The notes beneath the pieces were generated by a model. That model ran no database searches and had not been told where the DNA came from. It saw nothing but the letters and a program-made list of their open reading frames with translations. DNA of 64,000 nt from Streptomyces liliiviolaceus (lineage in GTDB: Bacteria > Actinomycetota > Actinomycetes > Streptomycetales > Streptomycetaceae). The translations under genes and the position numbers were made by a program. Below, piece after piece: positions 17,960 through 26,824 of this stretch (its first letter is position 1; the number at the start of each line of letters is the position of its first letter). The DNA is taken from contig NZ_JAGPYQ010000002.1 of NCBI RefSeq assembly GCF_018070025.1, positions 1,364,001 through 1,428,000 on the forward strand. Reading direction: 5' to 3'.

Positions 17960-19234
17960 ATGCCGCGCACCAGCCGTATCCAGGGTCTACGGGACCTGTC
18001 CGTCGACGCACGCCGTCGGATCGTGGCGGAGTCCGCCACCGTCGATCCGCAGCGCATCGCCGCCTTCGCCCCGCAGCACGGCCTCGGTGTCGACCTGGCC
18101 GACCACATGATCGAGAACGTGGTCGGGGTCATGGAGCTCCCCGTAGGCGTGGCGACCAACTTCACCGTCAACGGCCGTGACGTGCTCGTGCCGATGGCCA
18201 GCGAGGAGGCCTCGGTGGTCGCCGCGGCCTCCAACTCGGCCAAGGTGGCCCGCGCCCACGGCGGCTTCTTCACCTCGTCCACCGAGCCGGTCATGCAGGC
18301 CCAGGTCCAGATCATCGGTGTACGTGACCCCGAGGCGGGCCGGCTCCGGCTGCTGGAGGCCCGCCGGGAACTCGTCGAACTGGCCGACGCCCAGGACCCG
18401 AAGCTGATCGAGTTCGGCGGCGGGGTCCGTGACATCTCGGTGCGGGTCGTCCCGTCCCGGGCCGGCACCTACGTCGTCGCCCATCTGCACGTGGACGTCC
18501 GCGACGCGATGGGCGCCAACGCGGTGAACACCATGGCCGAGGCCGTCGCCGTCCGGGCCGGCCAGATCGCGGGCGGCCGTACGCTGCTGCGGATCCTGAC
18601 CAACAAGGCGGATCAGCGCCTCTCCCGGGCGCGGGCCGTCTTCGACGCCGAGGCGCTGGGCGGCGAGTCGGTGGTCGACGACATCGTCCACGCGGCGGCG
18701 CTCGCGGAGTCCGATCCCTACCGTGCGGCCACCCACAACAAGGGCATCATGAACGGCATCTCCGCGGTCGTCCTCGCCACCGGCAACGACACCCGCGCGG
18801 TCGAAGCCGGCGCCCACTCCCACGCGATCTCCCCCACCGGGCACTACACGTCGATGTCGCGGTTCGAGAAGGACGCCGACGGAAACGTGGTCGGCACCCT
18901 GGAACTGCCGATGCCGGTCGGTCTGGTGGGCGGTGCGACCAAACTGCACCCGGTGGCGCAGGCCTCGATCGCCCTCCTCGGTGTCACCACCGCGACCGAG
19001 CTGGCGGAGATCATCGTCGCCGTCGGGCTGGCGCAGAACTTCGGCGCGGTACGTGCGCTGGCCACCGAGGGCATCCAGCGCGGGCACATGTCGCTGCACG
19101 CCCGCAACGTCGCCCTCACGGCGGGTGCGAGCGCGGAGGAAGTGCCTGCCCTCGTCGCCCGTCTCGTCGCGGACAAGCAGGTCCGCGCCGACCACGCCCA
19201 GCGCGTCCTCGCCGAACTGCGCGCCGGCCGCTGA
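17960..19234 (+). CDS. mvaA: Hydroxymethylglutaryl-CoA reductase, degradative (class II)
   Basis: 424 residues from ATG 17960, chosen because GGAGGGG lies 4 bp upstream; an in-frame start nine codons earlier lacks such a site. Class II landmarks are ENVVGVMELPVGVATNF (catalytic Glu), HNKGIMNGI (catalytic Lys), ATGNDTRA (catalytic Asp) and the C-terminal GHMSLHARN (catalytic His). Class II enzymes, first known from Pseudomonas mevalonii, oxidise mevalonate to HMG-CoA with CoA and NAD+. No other mevalonate-pathway biosynthesis gene is nearby, and the next gene is HMG-CoA lyase, so catabolism rather than isoprenoid synthesis is indicated. Cofactor preference cannot be read with certainty. Confidence 0.95.
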   Translation: MPRTSRIQGLRDLSVDARRRIVAESATVDPQRIAAFAPQHGLGVDLADHMIENVVGVMELPVGVATNFTVNGRDVLVPMASEEASVVAAASNSAKVARAHGGFFTSSTEPVMQAQVQIIGVRDPEAGRLRLLEARRELVELADAQDPKLIEFGGGVRDISVRVVPSRAGTYVVAHLHVDVRDAMGANAVNTMAEAVAVRAGQIAGGRTLLRILTNKADQRLSRARAVFDAEALGGESVVDDIVHAAALAESDPYRAATHNKGIMNGISAVVLATGNDTRAVEAGAHSHAISPTGHYTSMSRFEKDADGNVVGTLELPMPVGLVGGATKLHPVAQASIALLGVTTATELAEIIVAVGLAQNFGAVRALATEGIQRGHMSLHARNVALTAGASAEEVPALVARLVADKQVRADHAQRVLAELRAGR

Positions 19235-19385
19235 CCCCGGCAGGCACGCGGCACCCGGACGGGCGGCCTGGTCCTCGCACGCCCGCCCGTCGGCCACGTC
19301 ACGCCGCAGGACCATCCATCCCCCGTACGGCCGCGGCGCTGCGCCCCGGCCGTACCGACAGCGCTCCCCCACTGGAGGTCTCCCC

Positions 19386-20315
19386 GTGACCGGCTACGGC
19401 ATCGATCAGCTGCCCGGGCTCCCCGACCGGGTCACCGTCTGCGAAGTCGGCCCCCGCGACGGGCTGCAGAACGAGTCCGCGACCGTACCGACGTCCGTGA
19501 AGGCGGAGTTGGTGGAGCGCCTGGCCGACGCCGGGCACTCCGTCGTCGAGACCACCAGTCTCGTCCATCCGAAGTGGGTGCCCCAACTCGCCGACGCGGA
19601 GGATGTCCTGCGCCGCGTCGACCGCAGGCCGGGCGTGCGGTACCCGGTACTGGTCCCCAACATGCGGGGCCTGGAGAGGGCCGTCGACCTCGGGGTGGAC
19701 GACATCGCGGTGTTCGGTTCGGCGACGGAAAGCTTCGCCAGGGCCAACCTCAACCGGACGGTCCACGAGTCCCTGGAGATGTTCGCGCCGGTCGTCGGAC
19801 AGGCCCGCGAAAACGGGATGCGGGTGCGCGGCTACCTCTCCATGTGCTGGGGGGACCCCTGGGAGGGCGAGGTCCCGATTCCGCAGGTGGTGTCGGTGGC
19901 CACCCGGCTGATCGCCCTGGGCTGCACCGAGTTGTCCCTCGGCGACACCATCGGGGTCGCCACCCCCGGCCGGGTCGCCGCCCTGCTGGACGCCCTCACC
20001 ACGGCCGGCGTACCGCTGGAGAGCATCGCGGTGCACTTCCACGACACCTACGGTCAGGCCCTCTCCAACACCCTGACCGCGCTGCGGCACGGGGTGACCA
20101 CCGTCGACGCCTCCGCCGGCGGCCTGGGCGGCTGCCCCTACGCGAAGTCCGCCACCGGCAACCTGGCCACGGAGGATCTGCTGTGGCAGCTCGCGGGCCT
20201 CGGCATCGACACCGGAGTGGATCTGGCCAAGCTCGTCGAGACGAGTACGTGGCTCGCCGATCTGCTCGGCCGGCCCAGCCCTTCCCGCACCGTCCGCGCA
20301 CTCGCCGGCGGCTGA
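19386..20315 (+). CDS. mvaB: Hydroxymethylglutaryl-CoA lyase
   Basis: 309 residues from GTG 19386 with GGAGG 7 bp upstream. The HMGL-like TIM barrel shows the N-terminal EVGPRDGLQNE, the metal-binding HFHDTYGQALSN and the signature GLGGCPYAKSATGN containing the active-site Cys (Ser replaces the common Gly after Lys). It cleaves HMG-CoA into acetyl-CoA and acetoacetate. It lies between the degradative HMG-CoA reductase and the two CoA-transferase subunits, an order matching mevalonate to acetoacetyl-CoA flow. It could also serve leucine breakdown, but no other leucine-catabolic gene is in the window. Confidence 0.94.
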   Translation: MTGYGIDQLPGLPDRVTVCEVGPRDGLQNESATVPTSVKAELVERLADAGHSVVETTSLVHPKWVPQLADAEDVLRRVDRRPGVRYPVLVPNMRGLERAVDLGVDDIAVFGSATESFARANLNRTVHESLEMFAPVVGQARENGMRVRGYLSMCWGDPWEGEVPIPQVVSVATRLIALGCTELSLGDTIGVATPGRVAALLDALTTAGVPLESIAVHFHDTYGQALSNTLTALRHGVTTVDASAGGLGGCPYAKSATGNLATEDLLWQLAGLGIDTGVDLAKLVETSTWLADLLGRPSPSRTVRALAGG

Positions 20316-20337
20316 CCGACCCAGAAAGAGCACACGT

Positions 20338-21120
20338 ATGCCTGTCAACAAGATCGCCGGGAGTGCCGCCCCGGCCGTGGCCGACATCCCCGACGGTGCC
20401 AGCCTCGCGGTCGGGGGGTTCGGGCTCTGCGGCATCCCGACGGTACTGATCGAAGCTCTCGCCGACGCCGGCACGACGGACCTCGACGTGACGTCCAACA
20501 ACTGCGGCACCGACGGGCGGGGTCTTGGCATCCTGCTGGAGCGGCGGCGGATCCGCCGGATCACCGCCTCGTACATCGGCGAGAACAAGGAGTTCGCCCG
20601 GCAGTACCTCGCCGGCGAGGTCGAGGTCGAGCTCACTCCGCAGGGCACCCTCGCCGAGCGGCTGCGCGCCGGCGGCTGCGGCATCCCCGCCTTCTACACA
20701 CCCGCCGGGGTCGGCACGGTGATCGCCGACGGAGGCATGCCGCTGCGCTACGGACCGGAGGGCGAGGTGCGCCTGTCCTCGCTGCCCAAGGAGACCCGGC
20801 GCTTCACCGCTCAAGGCGTCGAGCGTGACTACGTCCTCGAACACGGCCTTCCCACGGACTTCGCGCTGGTCCGGGCGGCCCGGGGCGACCGCTACGGAAA
20901 CCTCGCCTTCCATTCGTCGGCGCGGAACTTCAACCCCCTGGCCGCGATGGCGGGACGGGTCACGATCGCCGAGGTCGAGGAGCTGGTCGAGCCCGGTGAA
21001 CTCGGTCCAGACGAGGTGCATCTGCCCGGCATCTACGTCCATCGCGTCGTCGTACTGACCGCGGAACAAGCCGCGGCGAAGGACATCGAGAAGCTGACGG
21101 CCCGAGAGGTGACCGCATGA
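20338..21120 (+). CDS. scoA: 3-oxoacid CoA-transferase subunit A
   Basis: 260 residues. The family block [19 protein letters not shown] near the start, [11 protein letters not shown] and a glycine-rich stretch [16 protein letters not shown] identify the alpha subunit of class I CoA-transferases (ScoA/AtoD). With ScoB it transfers CoA from succinyl-CoA (or another acyl-CoA) to acetoacetate. ATG 20338 follows mvaB by 22 bp, and the 3' end overlaps scoB by 4 bp (ATGA). Here it would activate the acetoacetate released by HMG-CoA lyase for thiolysis. Confidence 0.94.
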   Translation: MPVNKIAGSAAPAVADIPDGASLAVGGFGLCGIPTVLIEALADAGTTDLDVTSNNCGTDGRGLGILLERRRIRRITASYIGENKEFARQYLAGEVEVELTPQGTLAERLRAGGCGIPAFYTPAGVGTVIADGGMPLRYGPEGEVRLSSLPKETRRFTAQGVERDYVLEHGLPTDFALVRAARGDRYGNLAFHSSARNFNPLAAMAGRVTIAEVEELVEPGELGPDEVHLPGIYVHRVVVLTAEQAAAKDIEKLTAREVTA

Positions 21121-21761
21121 GGACCCGGGACGAGATGGCGGCCCGCGCGGCAGCCGAACTGCGCGACGGCGAGTACGTCAACCTCGGCATCGGCATGCCG
21201 ACGCTGATCCCCGCCCATGTCCCCGAAGGCATCGACGTGGTGCTGCACTCGGAGAACGGCCTGCTCGGCGTGGGTGACCATCCTCTGCACGCCGATGTCG
21301 ACCCCGACCTGATCAACGCCGGCAAGGAGACGGTGACGTTGCGGCCGGCCGCTTCCGTCTTCGATTCAGCGCTGTCCTTCGGGATGATCCGCGGTGGCAA
21401 GGTCGACGTCGCCGTCCTCGGCGCGATGCAGGTTTCCGCGGCCGGCGACCTGGCCAACTGGACCGTACCCGGCCGCATGGTCAAGGGCATGGGCGGCGCC
21501 ATGGACCTCGTCCACGGGGCCCGCCGCGTCATCGTGCTGATGGAACACACCACCCGGACCGGCGAACCGAAGATCGTCGAAAGCTGCAGCCTGCCGCTGA
21601 CCGGGAAGGGCGTGGTCGACCGCATCATCACCGACCTCGCCGTCATCGACGTCGGGCCGGACGGACTCGTGCTCCACGAGACCGCACCGGGCGTCGACGC
21701 GGACACGGTCCGCGAACGCACCGCGGCGGTACTGCACGACGCCCGGCGAACCGTCGGCTGA
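21117..21761 (+). CDS. scoB: 3-oxoacid CoA-transferase subunit B
   Basis: 214 residues, the usual beta-subunit length. [13 protein letters not shown] and the active-site region [11 protein letters not shown], with the catalytic Glu, are present. It starts within the scoA stop (ATGA overlap), so the subunits are translationally coupled. Last gene of the mvaA-mvaB-scoA-scoB operon. The heteromer acts in the cytosol on acetoacetate/succinyl-CoA-type substrates. Confidence 0.94.
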   Translation: MRTRDEMAARAAAELRDGEYVNLGIGMPTLIPAHVPEGIDVVLHSENGLLGVGDHPLHADVDPDLINAGKETVTLRPAASVFDSALSFGMIRGGKVDVAVLGAMQVSAAGDLANWTVPGRMVKGMGGAMDLVHGARRVIVLMEHTTRTGEPKIVESCSLPLTGKGVVDRIITDLAVIDVGPDGLVLHETAPGVDADTVRERTAAVLHDARRTVG

Positions 21762-21772
21762 CACACCCACCG

Positions 21773-21849
21773 GCCGGTTCGCGGCCGGGCCCTTCGATGT
21801 GACACGCCGGTTCGCGGTCGGGCCCGTCGATGTGGCACGCCGGTTCGCG
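21773..21849. repeat. 33-bp tandem repeat, about 2.3 copies
   Basis: A 33-bp unit beginning GCCGGTTCGCGG occurs at 21773-21805 and, with three substitutions, at 21806-21838, followed by an 11-bp partial third copy. It is non-coding, between scoB and the GH43 gene. Internal complementarity (CCGG, GGGCCC) could also help form a terminator after scoB. Confidence 0.6.
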
Positions 21850-21926
21850 TCGGCCGGTTCGTTCCGGCCGCACCGCCGGGCCCGTTCGGTCTGATGCAAC
21901 GTCAGAATCTCTTGCTCCGCCTCTCT

Positions 21927-21940
21927 TTACAACGATGTAA
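21927..21940. promoter_or_regulatory. Palindromic operator-like site upstream of the GH43 gene
   Basis: TTACA-ACGA-TGTAA: perfect 5-bp arms about 80 bp before the GH43 start. It resembles the AT-flanked palindromes bound by LacI-family repressors of Streptomyces glycosidase genes. No LacI gene is nearby, so the repressor would act from elsewhere. Confidence 0.5.
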
Positions 21941-22020
21941 TCGCTGTGTTGCCATGGGCAACCACCAGCTCATGTCACGCCGTCCGTCACATACGGACCT
22001 CGATACGTGGGGAGCCAGCG

Positions 22021-23481
22021 ATGCGCGCCCGGCCCATCACCGCCTTGGTAACCGCCCTGTTCGCCCTGCTGGTCGGCCTGATCTGCGCTCCGCAGGCCCC
22101 CGCCACGACAGCACCGACCGCGGCAGCACCCGCCGCGGCCGCGGCGGCCTCGGGAACCTTCCGCAATCCGCTGAACACGGGGCCCGACCCGTTCATGACG
22201 TACGCGAACGGGGCCTACCACCTCACCACCACACAGGGCGGCAGCATCAAGATGTGGCGTTCCCCCTCGCTGGGAACCCTGCTCGACGCCGAACCGATCA
22301 CCGTGTGGACGGACACCGACGCCTCGCGCAACCAGCACATCTGGGCAGCCGAGTTCTACCGCTTCGACAGCCGCTGGTACATGTACTACACGGCCGACGA
22401 CGGAGTGGACGACCATCACCGGCTCTACGTCCTGGAGTCGGCCGGCGACGACCCGGCGGGGCCCTACCACTTCAAGGCGAAGCTGACCCCGCCCAACCAC
22501 GCGAACGACTTCGCCATCGACCCCGGGATCCTCCAGCACAACGGCCGGCTCTATCTCGCCTACAGCGGCATCAACGCGTACCAGCACAACGGGCTGAACA
22601 TCGCGCCCATGTCGAACCCGTACACCGTCTCGGGCAACGCCGTCGCGCTGAACGGGGCGGGAGGCTGCCCGGAGGTCCGTGAGGGCCCCGAGTTCCTGTA
22701 CCGCAACGGCCGTACCTGGATGACCTACTCGACGTGCGACACCGGGAAGCCCGACTACCAGGTGTGGGAGATGTCCCTGCCCAGCGGCGCCGACCCGCTG
22801 GTGGCCGGCAACTGGACGCAGCGCAGCGGGCCCGTCTTCGCACGCAACGACGCCAGGGGCGTGTTCGGTCCCGGCCACCACGCCTTCTTCCGCTCCCCCG
22901 ACGGGACGGAGGACTGGATCATCTACCACGCCAAGACCACGTCGGACCTCACCTACAGCAACCGCACGACACGCGCCCAGAAGATCGGCTGGCGGGCCGA
23001 CGGCGGCCCCGACCTCGGCACCCCGCTCGCCATGGGCGCCACGCAGAACCTGCCCTCCGGCGACCCGGGCTCCGGCAACCACTGGATCAACGACGACGGC
23101 CGCTCCAGCGGCAACGGCACGGTGACGTACCAGGGTTCGTGGAACTCGGGCACCGGCTGCGCCGCGCAGTGCTTCTGGGGCGACGACCACTGGAGCGACC
23201 GGGCCGGCAACACCGCGACGTTCACGTTCACGGGCACCAGGATCGCGCTGCTGTCCGTGAAGGACACCGGCAACGGCATCGCCGGTATCCGCGTCGACGG
23301 GGGCGCCGAACAGCGCGTCGACTTCTACGGCGCCATCCGCACCGGCGAGACGCTCCAGTACCTCAGTCCACGCCTGCCGTACGGCACGCACACCGTGCAG
23401 GTCAGGGTCACCGGGGAACGCAACTCCTCGGCCGGGGCGGCGTTCGTGAGCGTGGACCGCGCCGAGGTCTACACGGACTGA
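22021..23481 (+). CDS. Secreted glycoside hydrolase family 43 protein with C-terminal beta-sandwich domain
   Basis: 486 residues from ATG 22021, preceded by GGGGAG; the 25 in-frame codons further upstream are not signal-like. Residues 1-40 are a signal peptide rich in Ala. The five-bladed GH43 fold begins at FRNPLNTGPDPFMTYANGAYHL, whose Asp is the expected general base. A Glu in REGPEFLYRNG is the likely general acid, and AIDPGIL supplies the pKa-modulating Asp. A second domain, about residues 360-486, looks like a carbohydrate-binding beta-sandwich. Expected activity: release of arabinose or xylose from plant polysaccharides outside the cell. Monocistronic, ending at a strong terminator. 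Confidence 0.93.
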   Translation: MRARPITALVTALFALLVGLICAPQAPATTAPTAAAPAAAAAASGTFRNPLNTGPDPFMTYANGAYHLTTTQGGSIKMWRSPSLGTLLDAEPITVWTDTDASRNQHIWAAEFYRFDSRWYMYYTADDGVDDHHRLYVLESAGDDPAGPYHFKAKLTPPNHANDFAIDPGILQHNGRLYLAYSGINAYQHNGLNIAPMSNPYTVSGNAVALNGAGGCPEVREGPEFLYRNGRTWMTYSTCDTGKPDYQVWEMSLPSGADPLVAGNWTQRSGPVFARNDARGVFGPGHHAFFRSPDGTEDWIIYHAKTTSDLTYSNRTTRAQKIGWRADGGPDLGTPLAMGATQNLPSGDPGSGNHWINDDGRSSGNGTVTYQGSWNSGTGCAAQCFWGDDHWSDRAGNTATFTFTGTRIALLSVKDTGNGIAGIRVDGGAEQRVDFYGAIRTGETLQYLSPRLPYGTHTVQVRVTGERNSSAGAAFVSVDRAEVYTD

Positions 23482-23510
23482 CGCTCCGCCCGCACAGCGG
23501 GTTCCGCGGA

Positions 23511-23558
23511 CGGCCGGGGTCGCGCGATCCACAGGGTTTCCTGTGGCGCCCCCGGCCG
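23511..23558. terminator. Bidirectional terminator between GH43 and LRR genes
   Basis: Two nested perfect stems: CGGCCGGGG (23511-23519) with CCCCGGCCG (23550-23558), and CCACAGG (23529-23535) with CCTGTGG (23540-23546) closing a GTTT loop. It sits between convergent genes. Confidence 0.75.
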
Positions 23559-23615
23559 CTCCTCGTCCTGCTGGTCGTCCTGCTGGTCGTCCTGCTGCTC
23601 GATGCTCCCTGATCG

Positions 23616-25502
23616 TCAGCGCTGGTCGATCGCGAGGCCGCGTGCCGCGAGTTCGGCCAGGACGGGATCTCGTCGGCCCCGCAGGATCTGTTCGTTCATC
23701 TGCAGTGACTTGTTGAGCCGTCGCAACGACTTCATCCTGAGCAGGGGGCCGAGCTCGGTGAGGGCGCGGTGGCCGCCGAAGAGGACTTCGCTGAGGTCGG
23801 GCAGGTCGGCCAGCGTACTGATGTCCGTCACTTCGTCCAGGTGGCCCATGCGCAGGGACTGGAGCGAGGTGAGACCGGCCAGGGGCGACAGGTCCTCCCA
23901 GTGCAGCTCGGAGAGGTAGAGCCGGGTCAGGGAGCGAAGGACGGGGAAGTCGGTCAGCTGCGGAATCCGGTCCACGCTCAGGACGCGCAGGCCGGGGCAC
24001 GTCTCCAGGACGTCGAGCGAGTCGAGGCCAGGGGTCCGGTGGAGTGTCAGCTCGGTGAGCGGGGTGCCGGTCAGTCCGCTGATGTCCTTGAGCGCACGGC
24101 AGTCCCGCACTCCGACCTCGGTGAGTGCGCCCAGTCCGTCCAGGCGGCCGAGGTCGGTGAGCGACTGGAGATCGCTGAACCCCAGTTCGCGCAGGGTCGG
24201 CAGATCACCCAGGTCGCCCGGGCTGCTCAGGCTGTCGGTACGGCTGACGGCCAGTTCTTCGAGGGCGCTGCGGGAGCCGAGACCGGTGAGGTCCAGCAGT
24301 CCGGAGCACCTGTCGAGGCCGAGGCCGCGCAGGCCGGGGAGGGAGGCGAACGGGGCGAGGTCCCGGATCAGGCCCAGCCCGTCCAGATGGAGCCGGAACG
24401 CACCGGCGAGGCCTGCCAGTTGACCGACGTCCGCCAGCGCGGGGCAGTTCTCGAAGGTGATCTTTTCCAGTGAGGGCAGGGTTCCGAGTCCCGCGACGGA
24501 GGCGAACCGTTCGCCGTCCGCGATCCGCAGCTCCGTCAGGTGCGTCAGTGCGGAGAGTCCGTGCAGGTCGAACAGGTCCGGACAGCCCTTGACCGCCAGC
24601 TTCTTCAGGCGGGGGTGCTGTCCGAGGCCGCGGAAGGACTGGAAACGGGGGCAGTCCTCGATGACCAGCTCGGAGAGGTCGGCTGCCGCGGCGATGCCGG
24701 TCAGGTCTCGAAGCTGCTTGCAGCTCTCCAGGCGCAGGGAGGTGAGTGCGGGCACGTTCGTCAGGCCGGTCAGGTCCCGCACCGCGGTCCAGCCGAGATC
24801 GAGGTGGGTGAGGCCGGTCAGGCCGGCGAGCTGCGCCGGGGATCTGAAGGACCGGCAGCCGCGCAGGTCGAGGTGCTCCAGCAGGGGGAAGGCCGCCGGG
24901 AAGTCGGTCACCGAGGTGACCCGGGTGATGCTCAGGTCGAGGTGGCGCAGTTGGCCGAGGGTCAGCAGCGGCTTGATGTCGGACACCGGACGGCAGCGGT
25001 GCAGGCTCAGCCGGGTGAGCCGGGTGAGACCGCTGAGGGGTGTCAGGTCCTCGATTCCCGCGCAGCCGTTCAGGTCGAGGTGGCGCAGGTCGGTGAGCGC
25101 GCCGACTTCCGTGAGGTCGGTGATCTCCTTGCAGCGGTCCACCGTCAGCGTGCGCAGCATGGTGAGGTGCCGCAGGCCCGACAGCGAGGTCACGCGCTTC
25201 AGGGTCAGCTCCGTACGGCCCTCCCGGCGGAAGGCAGGCACCAGCAGGGCCGCGGCGTAGCCGTCGGGATCGCCGGCCGTCGGCCACAGCCTCAGAAGTG
25301 TGTCCAGGGCGAGGTCCGCGACGGGCGCGAAACGGGCGGCCAGCTCCAGCGCGGCGCCGTCGTCGGTGACCACCACCAACTCGCGCACCGCCTTGCGGGC
25401 CTGGGCCTGACTGGCCGTGCCGAGCAGGACGGAATGGGCCACGACGGGATCGTCCGGGTGTGCGGGGTCGTCCGGGTGTCCGCGGCCGGTGGTCGAAGTC
25501 AT
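23616..25502 (-). CDS. Leucine-rich-repeat protein
   Basis: 628 residues from ATG 25502. The start is uncertain: GTG codons at 25544 and 25547 are also in frame, and no site is clearly favoured. A short N-terminal region (about 100 residues, alpha-helical) is followed by roughly twenty irregular leucine-rich repeats of 22-24 residues with the pattern L..L.L..C..L.DLTGL, and a short polar C-terminus. No signal peptide, membrane span or LPxTG motif, so cytoplasmic. The array resembles LRR sensor regions found with NACHT/STAND ATPases in actinomycetes, but no ATPase domain is present here. Likely a protein-protein interaction scaffold; the partner is unknown. Confidence 0.85.
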   Translation of the reverse strand: MTSTTGRGHPDDPAHPDDPVVAHSVLLGTASQAQARKAVRELVVVTDDGAALELAARFAPVADLALDTLLRLWPTAGDPDGYAAALLVPAFRREGRTELTLKRVTSLSGLRHLTMLRTLTVDRCKEITDLTEVGALTDLRHLDLNGCAGIEDLTPLSGLTRLTRLSLHRCRPVSDIKPLLTLGQLRHLDLSITRVTSVTDFPAAFPLLEHLDLRGCRSFRSPAQLAGLTGLTHLDLGWTAVRDLTGLTNVPALTSLRLESCKQLRDLTGIAAAADLSELVIEDCPRFQSFRGLGQHPRLKKLAVKGCPDLFDLHGLSALTHLTELRIADGERFASVAGLGTLPSLEKITFENCPALADVGQLAGLAGAFRLHLDGLGLIRDLAPFASLPGLRGLGLDRCSGLLDLTGLGSRSALEELAVSRTDSLSSPGDLGDLPTLRELGFSDLQSLTDLGRLDGLGALTEVGVRDCRALKDISGLTGTPLTELTLHRTPGLDSLDVLETCPGLRVLSVDRIPQLTDFPVLRSLTRLYLSELHWEDLSPLAGLTSLQSLRMGHLDEVTDISTLADLPDLSEVLFGGHRALTELGPLLRMKSLRRLNKSLQMNEQILRGRRDPVLAELAARGLAIDQR

Positions 25503-25640
25503 GGCCAGAACCCTACAACTCCCCTTCCAGCGGCCCGTGATCACCACTCACAGCTCGACGCCCAGCCCTTCGACGGCGACCCCGTCGGCCATGCCTCGGA
25601 CCGGCATGGCCGACAGTTCGTACGCGACTCGCACGCGACG

Positions 25641-25660
25641 CCGCGCGCCCGGGCGCGCGG
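25641..25660. terminator. Perfect 20-bp GC palindrome downstream of endoglycosidase H
   Basis: CCGCGCGCCC (25641-25650) is followed directly by its exact reverse complement, 5 bp beyond the EndoH stop. It probably forms the terminator of that gene. Confidence 0.5.
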
Positions 25661-25665
25661 CCGCT

Positions 25666-26583
25666 TCACGGTGTGTAGACGGCGGTACTGCCGTACAGCT
25701 CCCTGGTGAACGCGGAGACGTCCGCGCTGCGGTCGGCGCCGTTGAGGTTGTACGTGAGGAAGACTCCGTAGCCCTCGCTCACGGTGCGGCGGGCGAGTGT
25801 GGTGACCGTGCTCTGCGACGTCCTGCCGATCTCGACGGCCGCGGGCGACAGTTTCGACTTGGGCAGTCCGATGCCGGGGACCTGCCAGCTTCCGTAGTAC
25901 GGGTTCCAGGCGTAGTCGAACTTGGACGAGATGTCGACGCCGCCGTAGGACAGACGGGACGCGGCCGGCCCGATGTTGTAGAGGCTGATGATCTTGTCCG
26001 GCATGTTCGCACGGAGCGCGGTCACCAGTTGGACGAACGAGCTGGCGTTGGGCTGCCCGGTGCCGTTGTTGCCGTACTCGGCGTATTCGTCGTCGAAGTC
26101 GATGCCGTCGAGGCCGTACCTGGTCACCGTGTCCGACAGCTGCTTGGCGAACGCCGATGCCGTCTGCTGGGACGGGAAGTTGGCGAAGCCCGCTCCCTGG
26201 TGGTTGCCCAGCACCGACAGGACGACCTTGATGCCCTTCTGCTGCAGCGGCCGTATCTGGGTGGCGGCGTTGTCGAGGACGCGCTGCACGTTCTCGTTGA
26301 AATACAGCTGTGCCGTCTTCGTGCCCGTGTCGTAGTTGATGTTCGCCGCGAAGATGACCGCGACGTCGAAGACGGGGTCGCCGCCGTTGGCGAGGGTGTA
26401 TTTGCCGACGTTCAGCATGCTGTTGTTGTTGACCTCGACGTACGCCACCGAGGTCGGCCCCGCCTTCGCGAGTCTCGGAGCCGCCGTGGCGTGGGTCGTG
26501 ACGGTCGAGCCGAGTGCGAGGGCCGCGACGGTCGAGAGGGCGACCATGGCTGCCTGCATCCTGCTCCGTACCAGCGTGAGCAT
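25666..26583 (-). CDS. Endo-beta-N-acetylglucosaminidase H (GH18), secreted
   Basis: 305 residues from ATG 26583, preceded by AGGAGA. The signal peptide (about residues 1-35) ends in AHATAAP-like sequence (THATAAP). The mature region starts near GPTSVAYVEVNNNSML and follows the S. plicatus EndoH sequence, as I remember it, almost residue for residue. The catalytic motif DGIDFDDEYAEYG carries the Asp/Glu pair of GH18 endoglycosidases. EndoH cuts between the two core GlcNAc residues of high-mannose N-glycans. Outside the cell it would release glycans from fungal or other eukaryotic glycoproteins. It ends at a perfect palindrome and is followed by the LRR gene on the same strand. Confidence 0.96.
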   Translation of the reverse strand: MLTLVRSRMQAAMVALSTVAALALGSTVTTHATAAPRLAKAGPTSVAYVEVNNNSMLNVGKYTLANGGDPVFDVAVIFAANINYDTGTKTAQLYFNENVQRVLDNAATQIRPLQQKGIKVVLSVLGNHQGAGFANFPSQQTASAFAKQLSDTVTRYGLDGIDFDDEYAEYGNNGTGQPNASSFVQLVTALRANMPDKIISLYNIGPAASRLSYGGVDISSKFDYAWNPYYGSWQVPGIGLPKSKLSPAAVEIGRTSQSTVTTLARRTVSEGYGVFLTYNLNGADRSADVSAFTRELYGSTAVYTP

Positions 26584-26824
26584 CTTTGATCGGTCTCCTG
26601 TCGCATGGCCGGCGCTCGCCCTGTCCGAACCCGCTGAGCAAGCTCTCCGGGTCCCGACAGCTGTGTGCGTTTTCTTCCCACCTTCCACTCACGTCACACG
26701 GCAACTCGCCTGTTCCGCACGGCGATTGGCGAATTGGCGATGGTCTGCGTCCTGTTCGGGCGCCTTGGGCGGCCGGCCGCTCGACAACCCGGACCGGCCG
26801 TTGAAGTGACACACCCGAACTCGT

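Noticed and set aside
16270..18468. 732-codon minus-strand frame
   Set aside because: Lies antisense to the PucR-type regulator and the start of mvaA, both with clear motifs.
17960..19234. Biosynthetic HMG-CoA reductase of a mevalonate pathway
   Set aside because: Class II sequence motifs, linkage to HMG-CoA lyase and CoA-transferase, and no mevalonate kinase or other pathway gene nearby.
21970..24000. 676-codon minus-strand frame
   Set aside because: Runs antisense to the GH43 gene and into the LRR gene in another frame; not protein-like.
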